The notes below the pieces were generated by a model. The model searched no databases, was not told the DNA's origin, and saw nothing but the letters and a program-made list of their open reading frames with translations. A DNA stretch of 64,000 bases. Source: Sphagnum magellanicum (lineage: Eukaryota > Streptophyta > Sphagnopsida > Sphagnales > Sphagnaceae). The translations under genes were made by a program, and so were the position numbers. The first letter of the stretch is position 1; each line of letters begins with the position of its first letter. This document shows, one piece after another, positions 11,001 through 24,800 of the stretch. Location: the NCBI GenBank assembly GCA_021904315.1, contig CM038921.1, positions 11,376,146 through 11,440,145 of the forward strand, read 5' to 3'.

Positions 11001-14000
11001 CCAAAAAAAGATATGGACTTTTAAATGTCTTAAAATGGACCTTATTTTCAAAAGTTCATATCATATTCATTTTTTGGTAGATTTCAATTTTATTTTTTTT
11101 AACATGCATGTAAAAGGTTAAGTAATTGGGCTTTTATTCACATAATCTTTATTATCTCATCAACCACATTTAATCCTCGACTTAAACAATGATATCATAG
11201 TATACTACAATTTTAACACTACCAAATGGATTATTTATCCACCATAATTGGTCCACCTTACTTTGCAACCACCTAGTAATGTTTGACACCAATAACAAGT
11301 CAAAGCAGTTGTAAACACTTGGTATTTCTCATTGCCCACTAAGTTTTTGTTTGTGGTTCTTATGAAATGGGACTAAGTGAAGCCAACTTTGTTTATAGAT
11401 CATGCAAACTTTCTACTACAACCAAAATGAAATCTAATCTAAAAGTTAATTAATTATAACTCCATTTTTTACAAATCCATTATGGACATGTTACATGTCA
11501 CTAATGTTATGTTCATTTTGTAGTTTCATGGTAACATGCATGTTATGTAATTTTCCATGGGCAAAGTTTTGGATTAAAATAGACATGTACCAGGTTGTTA
11601 AAATATTTGATTTTTTTTTTTAAAGGAAAATTTATTGCACGTGAATTGATGTGATTTTATTTATTCATACACATTCATACACTTGTTTTGAAAATGGTTC
11701 ATGCAAATCTATGGTGTTTGCTCAAAGTCTTACACAAATCCAATTTTTTTAATTCAATATGTTCAAATTAAAATTTGATCATACTTGCTTTTCAAAAATG
11801 GTATCCACAAGTTTAGATAGCAAACATATAATTTTAAGTAAGTTTCTTTGATTTTTATCAAGGAAAATAAATTATTATAAAATTTTATCCAAAAAGTTTT
11901 GATTTTTTTCCCTTCTTTTTGGTATTGTTGTTGAAGGCACAATGGTTATAACAATAGGAAAAAGTAAAGGGGAAACATCATTGTTGCGTGTTGTAAAAGT
12001 TGTTAGTCATGGAAATATAGTAATAAGAACACCATTAGTTGATGTTGTAATAATAATAACTACATAGAAAGAGGCAAAATGGGCGGGGGTGGTGGGATAA
12101 CAAGGTGCCATTACCATCCACTAGTGAAGCTTTCCGAATTTCCTAGGTTTGGGAAGGTTCAACATGTTTAAGATGTTTAGGGGAGGTTTGCAATAAAAGC
12201 ATCCAAGGGGATCCAATTCAAATTTTCAGTTCTATTTTTTATTTTTTTGCTAAACCTTAAAATTAAGTCTAGGCTTAAACCTAACTTACCACATTTTAAA
12301 AATTTTAGTTCTTCAACATTTATTCATTTTTTTCAAATATCCTAAACTTGAGGTTTAAGATAAGATAATTTTAGCATTAATTTGAACCTGCCATGTGTCC
12401 ATTGTGAAAAAAGTTTTAAAAAATAGGTGTTCAATTTTAAACAACAAGGTGAAGTTAATGTGTTTGTTATTAAATAGCTAATGAAGTCAAGGTTATTTGT
12501 CAACAAACACATATTTGAAGGCAAGATAATCAAAAGCATCATGGTTGTTTACTAGTGAACAACATAAAATAAATGTAGTGTTCATTGTTCAAGAAAGTTA
12601 GTGTGGGGTGTGACAAAATGTTAACATGGGTTGATTGTCAATGAACAATTCATAAAATTTGGAGCTATTAGTTGTTGAACAAGTTATTGATGGTCGTAGT
12701 TTTAAAATTTTCCTTTTAAAGTTAAAAAATCATAATGAACTTGTGGTAGGTTAAGATTAGTGTTGAAATTGTCTTCTTTTAAATTGTAGGTTTGAACAAA
12801 TTGAAGTAAAAATATAAATAAATAAATAATTTGAAAAATATTGTTTAAGAAAAACGCATGGCACATTCAAATTGGTTCCAAACCTAATTTCTATGTTTGA
12901 TAAATTTCCCATAAAATCAAATAAAGGTTTGAATTAAACCCCTTTGAACAATCTTATCCCAAACCTCCTTTCAACCTAAGTTTTGTTTTCATAATGGACA
13001 TGTCACAAGTTTGAATTGGTGCCTTGGGGTCATTCCAACTTAACCTTCTTCAAAAAATGAAGAAGCAACTTCAACTTTTTCAAAAAAATAATTCCTTAAA
13101 CCTTATAACTAAGATTGAATTTGTAAAATTTGTTTTTAGTTTTGATTTTCAAATGTGTTTGGAACTAAACCCTAGGTTTATTTTCAATTATTTGCAATAT
13201 TGTAACCGAAGGGTGGTTTCAATATGGTTCCATAATTGGCCCCCCTTTGATCCAATTCTAGTTCCATCCAATTATTAAAAGGGGACCTAATTTCAATTAT
13301 GGTTGCAAAACCAATTAGAACCGAATACAAATAATTGTGTTCACTTGGGTAATCAATCAAAATTGGTTTTTACCTTCAACACTACTTCACAAACCTAAAG
13401 GTGCATCGATTAATATGCATACATCATAACAATCAACATCTAAATGAATCAAAACTTGATTATTCAACTTAAACTTCATGAAATTAACTGTAAATAATGT
13501 GCATTTGTCTTTCACATGCTCTAGAATAATCATAATCAAAATACAACAAACTTCATATATTTAAACTTGTTCTTCAATATCAAACTACTAGTCATATGGT
13601 TCATTGTGTGAGTAGTAGGGTCACAATTGGGAGGGTGGGTGGCGTAGGGTTGCATGATATCATCACTTTTGAAGTTCATAGTAGTTGAATAAAAAAAATG
13701 GTTTGTTGATTAAATAGACTTTGTCTTACATGGAACAATCTAAAACTTCATATAATTCAATGGTCTTATGATGACAATAATATGCCTTCATGATTGCCAA
13801 ATGGCCATAAAATGTCACTTCAACCTCTAGTTGTAAATCTATAATCTTGAAGGTTGATAATGTTTATGGCATTCATTACGTCTTGATCTACGAATTGACG
13901 ATTATTTTATCATGATTGTCTATCAAACTTTTGAACTTGTTCCTAAAGGTATGATGATCTTGCATACTTTCTCACACAATCATTTTAATAACCATCAATG

Positions 14001-15300
14001 CCACTTTAATGAATTAATTAATGTTGTGAACCACGTACATTACTCATTGCATGAAATAAAGGCAACAAATTCCACTTTTAACTATGGCTTTATTCCTCAC
14101 ATTCATTAATTCAACAAAAACTTGAAAGCCTTGAAATTGGTCGCAAAATATTTGCTTATTAGGGTTCACATATATGGCATATACATAAACTTAAATAATT
14201 TCATACTTATAATAAAATGACAAATCATGAATGCATATCTTGTTTAATACAATTTGTTCACATTTCATACTACCTTCAAAATGAACAACACACAAGTTAA
14301 ACCCATGATAATGTTCATAACACATAAAAACCCATTGTTATTTTTAATTTAATGACCTTATTATTCAAATCATCAACCATATTGAACATTATTGTTTTGT
14401 AATCACTAAACAATTTCATTTGGAAAGAATCTTGAAATTAATATCATATAATATTTCTTACAATGTTTAAATCCTTCACTTGTATCATCTCAACCAACTT
14501 ATTATGTTGAATGTGTCTTTAGGGAGGGACAAATACGTATAAAATTATACATGTCATCCAAGCAAGCAAATTTGATAATTATATTTGCAATTAAGGTTAA
14601 AGATGATAAAATTTGCATAATTAAATACAACAATGTGTTATAAAATGAATCCCAACTATGTAATTTTTGTGATTCTCATTATTTAAACGATTTAATTATT
14701 TTCAACCCTTTGAATGTTGTTTAATTTTATTTTTTTTCAATCTCTTGATGAAGTTAAGTTGACAAAGCGTCCCTATGCATATTTTGATTTAATTGAACAC
14801 ATTATTTCAAATAACTTTTAAAATTGTAGCTAGTAGACATAAATGTGATGACACCCTCCCCAAAAATTAATAATTATGTTACCTTTCAAGCACATGGTTT
14901 TAAAAAAAATTAAAAAATTACTATAGACTATTTTATTTTTAGAAAATTGTGTTGCATCTTGGTGATTTGTCATCAAGAAAAAGGTTTGATTATTACATTA
15001 CTAGTCTTAAAATACACAAACTTATGAAGTTTTGCCAAATCACTAAAAAAATGACCTCTAAAATTATTAGATGTGACTCCCTCTCCAATTCTTTTATGTT
15101 CAAAAAGGATTGGCACCTTTTCCCAAATTTCAATTCTCAAAAATGTTTTTTTATTCAATTTCAATAACCTTAGATCTTGAAAAGAAAAAAAAACTTGAAT
15201 TTAAATTTTAAAAAAAAAAGGATTTGAGAGACAAAATAATATTCTAAAAGAAATAGGCTGATGAAATAGAAAGGCTAACATTATGAAAAAAAATGATTCA
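8042..15300. other. Long AT-rich spacer, no gene seen
   Basis: About 7.3 kb with no open frame longer than 84 codons and nothing I recognise. It is rich in A/T runs and repeated 'ttggttccaatttt' phrases near 9.3-9.5 and 12.9-13.3 kb. Probably anciently decayed transposon sequence. I found no terminal repeats or retroelement motifs. Confidence 0.55.
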
Positions 15301-15900
15301 CCTAATTCTAAATCCCCCATAACTGCCCGGATCTAAAAACAAGTCTGCCCTGGTTGTCTGACACCGAAGCCGTCAGGCGTTCGAAACCCAGCGGCGCCGA
15401 AGATCCGAAAACTGCTAACGTTGCTCTCCCGCCCTCCTGCACGCTTTGTGTCGCGGGAAAGGAGCGCAGCGGGCGCAGGTGGGAGGAGGAGACGAGGCGG
15501 GCAAGGAAGGTCGGTCAGGCGGCCGTCTGAATTCTCGAACTTATTTGGGTAATGCCTTCCATCACTTGCAAACGGAGGCAGGCGCATTTTTTGCGGATTT
15601 CTAATCGATTTCCCCAGTTTGCTTCAAATCATTTCAGGAAGAGTGCTAAAACATGTAGTTGGAAATTTGGTAGGGTAGAGTTTGAGTTTTTTTTTTCCTG
15701 GTACAGTCCTGGTCGTGGTTTTGTTGCTTTTTTTTTCTCCCCCCCTGATAGTCTACTGGCGTTGGGAAAAAGTGGTAGGGCTTCTGTGAGGGTTTTAGGT
15801 TGAGAAACCCCGTGGTTGCGGCGGAAGAAAAGGAGTTTGAGGTTTTGTTTTGTTTTGTTTTGTTTTTTCTTTTTGGCTTTTATTTTCGGAGCCTGAGACA
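15301..15900 (+). promoter_or_regulatory. GC-rich island, candidate promoter/5' UTR of the Agenet gene
   Basis: Base composition changes abruptly from AT-rich spacer to GC- and CpG-rich sequence at about 15,320-15,560, then to a G/T-rich stretch with (GTTTT)n near 15,844. In a methylated plant genome, surviving CpG density suggests an unmethylated promoter. It lies 1.4 kb upstream of the first resolved Agenet exon. An 84-codon minus-strand frame here looks like a composition artefact. Confidence 0.45.
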
Positions 15901-16629
15901 TCGTAGTTGAGAGTTGCGTGGGGGAATAATTTCGACTCGCGGTTCATGCGCTCTGAAATGTGAGATGTGATGGATTTGATGTTCCGAAACGCTTTGTGAT
16001 TCTCCGAACTGTAGAAGAGTGGGGTCGAAGGGGCGTCCTTTGCTGGAAAGCCATCTGTTCTGGCAGTGATTATTCCATAACATTTTGTGAGTGATGAACA
16101 TTTGTTCGCCTTTGAGGTGGAATTTGTCATAACTGGCCTCCTACATTACATGTGAGAGGAGAAAACAGGAGAGAGTACCTTAATAGGTGAACGAAAGAGC
16201 CAAATGGCCAAGACGTTTTCAGGACTAATTTGTGCTTTGCAAAGGAGTACCAATTTACAGAAATCACATGCAGGAAACACATTTTCAGGTTATCAGAATT
16301 GCAGTGTCCTTGCATCACAGGAAAATCTATACCTTTGTTATATACCACAGGATATCCCAACCCTTTGTACATACATCAAGGTCTGGAGTAGCAGCTTAGG
16401 TCATTTTCTTTGACCACATTATATGACATAATCTTCTGATGATGATCATACACTCATAATAATGACCATGATTTTTTAATGAACGTCATGCATTTCAGAG
16501 TGCATCAACCTCTTTGTTTGATCTGTCTTTAGCATCAGTCTTAGCATGATGTTCACTGTGGAACTTGAAAGGTTCTTGCAATGGCAAATGTACTGATGTT
16601 GTGCTTATTTTTTGTTTCTGTTTTGAAAG

Positions 16630-16920
16630 ATTGTCAGGTTCGCAAGGGATCCAGTAACGGTTATATTGTGCAGAGGCAACTGTCTGTTGCCAACTGATGA
16701 GGATGAGTTGGTATCAGACCCAAAGAATATTCTTCATGGTTTTTGTGGGAACAGAATTTCAAGGACATCAACAGGCATTGAAATAAAGTTGATTGTCACA
16801 GCTTTGCAGCCAAGCAAGTACTTCAACTCAGACGGGATACATTCTGGCGAAGTGTTTGTGACCAATGTACAGCAAGGGAAGCAGAAGAAGTATTACAATC
16901 AAGTTTCACCTAGTCATTGA
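16630..16920 (+). other. Unassigned open frame, possible upstream exon
   Basis: An open frame reads ARDPVTVILCRGNCLLPTDE, later KNILHGFCGNRISRTSTGIE and SGEVFVTNVQQGKQKKYY, ending at TGA 16,918-16,920. It looks more protein-like than random spacer and sits between the GC island and the first firm Agenet exon. I do not recognise it and cannot find a splice join that makes a conserved N-terminus. It may be an exon, a 5' UTR frame or chance. Confidence 0.25.
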
Positions 16921-16940
16921 TCCATGATTCAGAAGGATAG

Positions 16941-19900
16941 ATGAGTGCCTACCCAATGAGCAATGTGGGGGATATATGTCAGCAGAATGCTCGTGATCGC
17001 ATGGCTGATGGCTTTATTCAGGAGGATTATGACATGTTGCCAGAACCCTCCCATCGACAAAGAACTTCAGAGCAACCTGCTCATATGAATGAGACAGAGG
17101 TTGAAGAGCTTCTTCATGAGATGGAATCAAATGAGCTGGAAGGAATCAATGGGGATGATAATGGGTTGCTTTTACAAGAGTCTCTGCAATCAGGCAACGA
17201 GGACAGTACTTTGATCAGTAAGGCAGCTTCTATGGATCTATGCAATGTGCAAGCAGGAAATGGATTAGAGATGCTTGGAAACAAGGTGGTGAGTGAGGAT
17301 GCTGATAATGGGACTGTTGAGAAGTCAGCAACTCAGCAGGACTCTTTGGAGAGAGGGCAGGAACAGGATCGGATGCTGGTAGATGATATTCCACCTATTC
17401 TGACAAATAGATGTGATAAGGGCAGTGCACAAGCTCCAATTTTGTCCACTGACCTTCCAGAAACTTCGCCAGCTGTAGAAACACTTTTGCATGTTCCTGC
17501 ATCTGCAGATGGTTCATTTGCTGGAGTTCTGTCAGGTCTTGTGCAGCCAGGGTTGCTCCCTGACCCTTGTGCAGATGGGAAATGTTCTTCAGTGCCTTCT
17601 TCTGTCCCTCTTTTGAATGAAATGCTGCAAGCTCAGATGCAGTCTCAGATTCTTGTGTTGGGAGCCTTGAGGTAAGAGAGCAGGCATAGGCTTTGTAATT
17701 CCATGATTCACGTGTTTCAGGTCCTGGTTTCTGTCTGTATCATCAGCTCACCTTCCTAGCTTCAGTATTAAGTGTGTGACTTTGTGGTTTTTTCTTGTTT
17801 TCTATCATTGTGGTTGTAACATATATTTTGTGTTATCAACTTGGGTGGCTGTCACAGCAAAGGGCTGGTGCCGGATGAAACTGTGATGTTGACTGCTGGT
17901 GCAGGTAACATGAGTTGCTTCAGATCAGACTCTTGGTGCATGCCATGTGCTTGTTATTCTTATCTCCAGTTTTCAAGAACTGTCAGGTCATCCAAACCCT
18001 ATTTATGATTAGGGGGACCTACAATTCTGTTGTGCTCATATGACTTGCATTTGAGTGTGAGCATGTGTCACTACTGTTCTTGTGAATGAGGGAGTTATAT
18101 GGACTGGGGTTTGTGTTTGGGTTCTAGATTTGGATGTGTGGGCTGCTAGATAGTAATGTTTGCATAGTAATAGTCTGGTTCCCCAAGTCTTGGAATATGG
18201 ACAATGGAATGCTTTCACATGTATGTTTTATGCATATTTAAGCATGATGTATTTCTCTACTGTGTCAGATTCTCTGGTTCCAGCTGTACAGATGCCATTT
18301 TAACTGCCTTGAGTTTTACAAAATCAGTAGTATTATGAATTCCTGGTGATAGGGATTGGGCCATGCAGGCACTGGTGTATCAATGGTAGGAGGTATTAGC
18401 CACTCTGGTGTTCTGCCATCCAACTTGAAAGTTACCAGTGAAAGTGTGGCACACAGAGGCTTGGGGACCACTGTAGATATTCCAAGTGGAGAAAGATTTG
18501 TTTCTCAAACTGGTATGTGGTTGTGCTTTTATTGAATTGTTTGCTTATTCTAATATGTTTAATAATTTCTCAGATACCAGTCAGGTGCATTGTTGTTCCA
18601 ATTCACATCACAATGGAGTCTTCTCAATGCTTCTGGAAATACAACACAATACAGGACACAGATTTTGTGATGGTTTGCCAAAATTTTGGGCAGACTATTA
18701 TATACCAATCTACACCCACCTCCAGGAGCTCATGAAGTTAGTGGGTAGTCATGGCAGCTCATCACTGCTATTCCTGATGAAGGTGACAATCTGGCACTTT
18801 GTGAGCAAGTCTCATAAGGTTATGACTGCACGCATTGTCATTCTATGTTCAAATTATGTTGTCCAAATACACATCACATTTAGCCTACCTTATGAGCTCA
18901 CAGTTCCCAGCCATCTGACACTGGTAAACACAGTACTTCATTGCCCAATTGAAAACTACAGCCAGTTTTGTTTTTTAGTTTTGAACCAACATTGAACTTC
19001 TGTCCTCAGGATTTTCCCCTGTTTGCATAAACTCAAGAGTTTGAACACTATGATCCATTGGAGGTCACACTGAGGAAGAGGAGTACATCATGCTAGACCA
19101 AGTGCTGCTAGGACAAGTTTGGCTTGTATTTGTTGAGTATTGTGATCATACTGACTTGTTTTGTCTCACTGTAGGAAGTCCAGTTGCTGCTTTCTCATCT
19201 AGATATCAGAATGCTCCTTCTGAAGCTCGGGCAGAGTTGCGGGTGGTTATGGACAAGCACCTGCAGCAGGCACAGGCTACTGCACAGGAAGCGGTGGCTA
19301 CTGCTACCTCAGCCCTTTCACAAAGCCATGTTGTGTGGACACGCATGCAGTCACTGAAACCCTCCGACTTAGGGGAAGATCTGGAAGCTCAGATAGCTTC
19401 TGTGGCAGCGACTGTTGCAGCAGCTGCATCTGTTGCCAAGGCTGCTGTTGAGGTTGCTACGGCTATTTCTGAGGCTTGGAAAAAAGGTTTTACTCAGGTT
19501 AATGCTGCACATGGGGAAGCTTTCTTGCGAGTTTCAACAATTGGAGGTGGATTAGGTCAATCTGATGTTGCATTTAGGATCACACAGCCAATTGAACATC
19601 AACCAATGCAGGTAGTGGCTCTTCATGTCTCCCTGAACTAACCTGCTGGAGATGAAACCTAATTGCATATTGTATGTCTTGGATACAAGTGACAAAGATG
19701 GGATTCCAGTTTCTATGGTTGTTTGATCAGTCCCCAGCTCTTGTGCTGCCTGTCTTTGTAACCAAGACGTGTGAAGAGGAGTGGAGGATGGTATTGGAGG
19801 GCTGCTTATTTTGATGTTTGGTCCTTGTTTGTTTACCCCTGTTTTCTGTTATTCTATGTTTTTCCTTCTTATTGTGTTCTCTTTTTTGTTATTCCCCTCT

Positions 19901-21787
19901 TCTTTTCTCTATGTTTTTCCCCCTTCTGTGTTGTTTTGTTCTCAGTTGCTAGCTGGTATCATGACTGAGTCTTCCTATTGCTTCTGGACGTGCGACAGAA
20001 ACTTAGCACACAGGTTATTAGTTCTACTGACCTATACCCAATGTAGAGAGTTGATGAGGAAGTTGTGAGATAAGTCAATATCGGATATGTTACTGTTGAT
20101 GGTCACTGAACAAATCATAGACTGTCAGTTTTTTTCATAATGCTCATTTTTATTGTTTCTTCATTATAATTTCTCCCTTCTGTGTTGCTTCTTCCCAGTT
20201 CTGCAAGTCCTTATTTGGAAATCCTTGCTTTACTTCAATTAAAAGTTTTAACCTTGTTCTGGCTTTCTTGAGTATGGAGATTTCTTGACTCTCCCGAGAG
20301 TTATTTGTGCCATTGAGTGTCTGGGTTTGCCCTGGTAGATGTCCTTTGAGAGTTATTTGGGGTCTGGTTGAATAGCCTCCAGGGTGCCTGATGTTTGTGG
20401 GGCTATGTGTTGCCTTTGGACATAAGGGATGATAGAGATGTACCGAGTTTTGTTCACTGTGCCTGAGAAAGGAGAGGTAGGAGAAGTGAAACCTTCTGCT
20501 AGCACAGCCAGTGTGTAGCTAAATGTAGTCTAAGAGAAAGTGCTCAAGGACAGACATATCTGGAAAGGGACAAATTGGATTCTGTGTTCTGAGCAGTTGG
20601 ATAAGTGAGCTGCCTCTCAGGGGGAAGTTGATGTGGGTATGACAATGATACAGGCAAGCAATGTGGATAGGTTAGGAAAGAGTGGAGCAGATCACATGGA
20701 TGGAGAAATGAACGAGACTGCAAAATTTCCAGTTCCTAAGAAAGGAAAGTCCTCAAAGTCAAAGAGTGTTCAGGACAGCCTTCCCATGAATGGAATACCT
20801 AACAAACAAAATGATCAAGGAGACATGTTGTGTGAGAAAAAGGTTTCAAAGGATGTTCCACCTAAGAAAAGATTGTCCTTAAAGGGAAAGGAAGTTGAGC
20901 CTGGGATACTTGGAGATGCAGTGAAGAGATTTTTGAAAAAGCAGGGGAAAGTTGGAGCAGAAAAGAGTTCTAGTAGTGGGTTCCTGGAGATGGCTGGTGC
21001 AGCTCAAAGGTCAAATTCGAAAGAGCTTGGAGGTGGTAGTAACATGATGAACATCCCAGAAACTATCACAGTAGGGTCTCTGGTGGAGGTAGGGGATTTC
21101 TCAAAGTGCAGAGTCTTGGTTAGGGTCTCAAATCCTGTCATTCAACACATCAGTCTTTGTTGCATATCAAAAGAGTAAGAGCAACCTGCTTGACTGGGCC
21201 TTCAATATGCATCAAGCAGAGTCATGCCTGCAAGTATGAGTCTCAATTGACACTAGTGGCAAGTGACTAGTGTTACTTTGCATATGCAGGTTATGTCTGA
21301 AGAGGAAGGCCTGAGAGGTGGCTGGTTTTCTGGAAAGGTGCTGATGCTGACTGAAGAAGCAGCTTTGGTGGCCTATGATGAGCTTCTTAACGATGATGGT
21401 TTCTCTCTTCTCCCTTGTGGCCTTTTAGCCTTAAGTTTGTGACAGGAGGATGTTGAAAGTTTCTTGCCTTTGATGTTGACCATTTGCAGAGTTTTCCTTC
21501 AATGTTCTGTGGTGTGCTAACTTGCAATTTCTTGTCCAAGTTTGCTGGAATTCTTTGCCAGTGTCACATTCAACAAAACATGTTCCTGTCATACTTCAGG
21601 ATTCTCAAATCTGAAGGAGTGGTTTCCACGCAAGGAGTCACGAGGAGTGACCGGGCCACAGCGCCAGATGCGGCCAATGCATCCCATTAGTTCTGTTAGG
21701 GAAACTGGATCAAGGAAGCGACGTCTACCCTCTGGTTGTCAAGTCTGGGTGGTAGGAGATCATGTTGATGCCTTCATCCAGGATGGG

Positions 21788-21834
<47 letters not shown>

Positions 21835-24800
21835 CTCTGTCTGTGCATGTCTGTTTCTGCCTCCTCCCCTCTTTTTTCCCAAAGGTTGTAATCACAGAGC
21901 TATGGCAAACATATACATGTGTACAAATTTTCTCTGTTTGGTGTAAAGGAAATTTTATCCAGATTTCAAATAGTAGGGCTGTTGTTTCAAGTTTCTGCTC
22001 TCATCTTTGGTCTATGATTGAAGCAAAATGTGAAAAGGAATTTCTGATGTCCTGCAGTGAGTTATTTGGTTAGGTCAGTTTCTTATTTCTAGATGTTGCT
22101 CTCTGTTTCTTATGGTCTCATCCACTTTCTGGCAAGTTATTAACCCAACTCGTATGGGAAATGGCCTGGAGTGATAATGACTTGTACTTCTTGCTTTCTT
22201 GGTTTCTCATACATACTACTGTTGATGGTGCCTGAACAGGTGTGAGACTGGCACTTTTGTTCATACCAGTGTGTGTTTTTTGTTTTTTGTTTGTTTGTTT
22301 CTTCCCTTGTTTGGTTCTTTCTGTGGCTTCCTGAGGAAGAGTTAACCTTGCTGTTTCTTCTTCATCATGAGAATGGAGATTTCTCTATTCTTATGAAAGA
22401 TATTTTTTCCAGTCACTTTAGCAGATGTTCTGAATCCAAGTAGTGACCAGCTGGGTTCTTCAAGGTTTATCTTTTGGGGAGGGTTGGGCCCCTCCAGCTA
22501 CTTGTTAAGGTTGGTGCATTTTCTGAAGCAAGGTTTATCTTTATCTTCTTCCAAAGTCATGGTTCCTTCCAGATAAGGTGTTTTCCCTTTGTATCTAGTT
22601 CTTCTCTTCCTGTCCTCTTTTGTGTTGCTGTGTCTTGCTTGTCTTAAAGTCATGCTTTGTTTACCTGTAAGGTTCTCTTGCAGGTTCGAAGTTGTAAGGC
22701 TTTAACTCCTTGGAGGGTCATTTTAAAGTCTTACATGTCTTTCACATGTTTGTGTATTTTTTCTGTTTCTGTTTCTTCTTGTTTTGTTCTTTTGTCTTTG
22801 GGGCCTTTTAAGGTCAAGAGCAGAGTCCCAGTTGGAAGGCATTCTTTGGCTTTGTTGTGGGTGACTCTCTGCAAGTGCTGGCACTGTGATCTTTGAGTCG
22901 TAACAAGCAATGCCGTTTTAGGCTTCCCTACTGCTTGGGAGCAGCCTTCCTGCACAAAAGGGGGCTTCTTGAGTCCTTATCAAGATCGGGGACCTTTGCT
23001 TGAGCTGGCAATTGTCTCTTAAATTGAGAGCTTGCAAATATCCATTATGCTATTCGGTCCAGTCGGTTTGATAGATTCTCTTTTTTGGCTCGGTATATTG
23101 TAAATAAACTCCATACCTTTGGAAATGGAAACATAAAATGGGGCCCAGTTAAAAAGGTAATTGCCAATACTCATTTTTCTGTCTTCAACATTAAGTCTCT
23201 CAACAGACTTAGAAGGCTTAGGCAAAAACACCTTAATTCTTCAGCTAGCCTCTGTCCATTTTCAGATAAGGGGGTAATTTATGTTATTTACAGTGTCAAT
23301 AATAGTAGAATGCTATATGTTGGTCAAACATGTAAGTCTGCCTATTGTTTTTCTCTCCAAGTATAAGACCAAGAATTTGGTTCATATGCTTTTGTTGCTG
23401 TCTGAGTTTTCTCCTTCTGTTCTCGATCTTGATGTTGGCCATGCTTTACAACTGTCTAATATTCTGAGCATTTTTATTAAGAGAAAAGTTCCTCATTCTT
23501 TCCCATCAAGTGCCTCTTTCCTAGGCAGAGATCTCAGTATCTCTGTTTTTGTTTCTTCTCATATGGATGGTTTGAATCTCACTTTCATTTTAAACCTTCC
23601 TTCTGTCCTAGATTGTCTTCCTCCTTTTGTTAGAAAGTTTTGGTCCCCTCTCTTAGTTGCTTGGAAATATGTCAAAACTTCTGGTCAAGAGTTTTTCAGC
23701 TATAGGGAGTTGGGAAGATCTGTTCATGCTTCTCAAGTTAATAAAGTTATTGACTCTGGTTGTACTTGTATTCATTTCCCTAATTTTAATGATTGCCATC
23801 ATGGTCATGTTATTTCTGCTAACCTTAATATCCTTTCAAGGCCCAGTCTAATTGAACTCTTTTCTAGAGGCACTAAGTTCAGAAGTGGCTTCTTGTCTAT
23901 GTTGTCTATTGAAGAAGCTATTGATTAACGTTTTAAGAAGTTTGTCAACAAGCAAGAAGAGCTTCTAGGAGTTCAAGGGATATTAAGTGAGTGGAAAGCC
24001 AAAGTTCTTTTGTTTGTACAGAAGAGGACTCGTGCTTCCTTCATGGTTCAAACCTCTTCTGATTCTTCTTTGTCTGTTCCTTTAGGAGATTTGAATCACC
24101 TAAAGATTCTCCATCAGTCCTTGGTCATTACCTACATGGATAAATGTTGTAACAACTTTGTGTTTGTTTGTAAAAAGTTTTATGTTTCTTCTGTTTTCTC
24201 TGAGCTTAATTCTCCTGTTGGTACATATGTGATCTCCAATCTTGCCCAATCTGGTATTCTGAAACTTCATCTCTCTTTTAATAAGGCTCATAATTTTAAA
24301 GGTGTTAAGTGTGGCCCTTGTCTCCTGTTTCTTTGTGCTGTTTGGACGTTTGATAAAAACCCAATTAAACCTAGATTTATCTGTGCAGCCAGCTCTACTT
24401 CTCTGACTGACGTTTCTAAGTGGCTGTGCTCTTTCTTCAAAGCTATGTTTCCTATGGTCAATGACCTTTGGGTGTCTAAACTCAAAAAGGCAGATGTTCC
24501 TTGTGATAGTAGTTGGATTCTCAATGACTCTATAGGAATGGTGGAGGTAATAAATAAATTTAATCTTTCAAGATCTGAAATTGATAAAGCTCACTTCTGT
24601 TGCAGTCTTTTGATTTCTCAACTCTACACACTAAAATTGACCAAGTGGATCTAAAAGCTCATATGTGAGTTCTGATAAATAAAGTATTTAATCGGATGCC
24701 GAAGCTTCATTGTTTTAAGTTTTTGATGGTTCAAAAAACAACTTTGAACTTTAGATTTTTGTGGCTGAAAAATAAAGCAGAGATCAATTTGTTTGAAAGT

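Noticed and set aside
15333-15587. Minus-strand 84-codon frame in GC-rich DNA
   Set aside because: Pro/Arg-rich translation of a GC island; better read as promoter or 5' UTR of the plus-strand gene.
18486-18995. 169-codon plus-strand frame
   Set aside because: Straddles the end of an Agenet exon and the following intron in a different frame; no recognisable protein.
23281-24654. Two open frames above 210 codons taken as separate genes
   Set aside because: They are successive fragments of the decayed Penelope-like element, split by stops and frameshifts.
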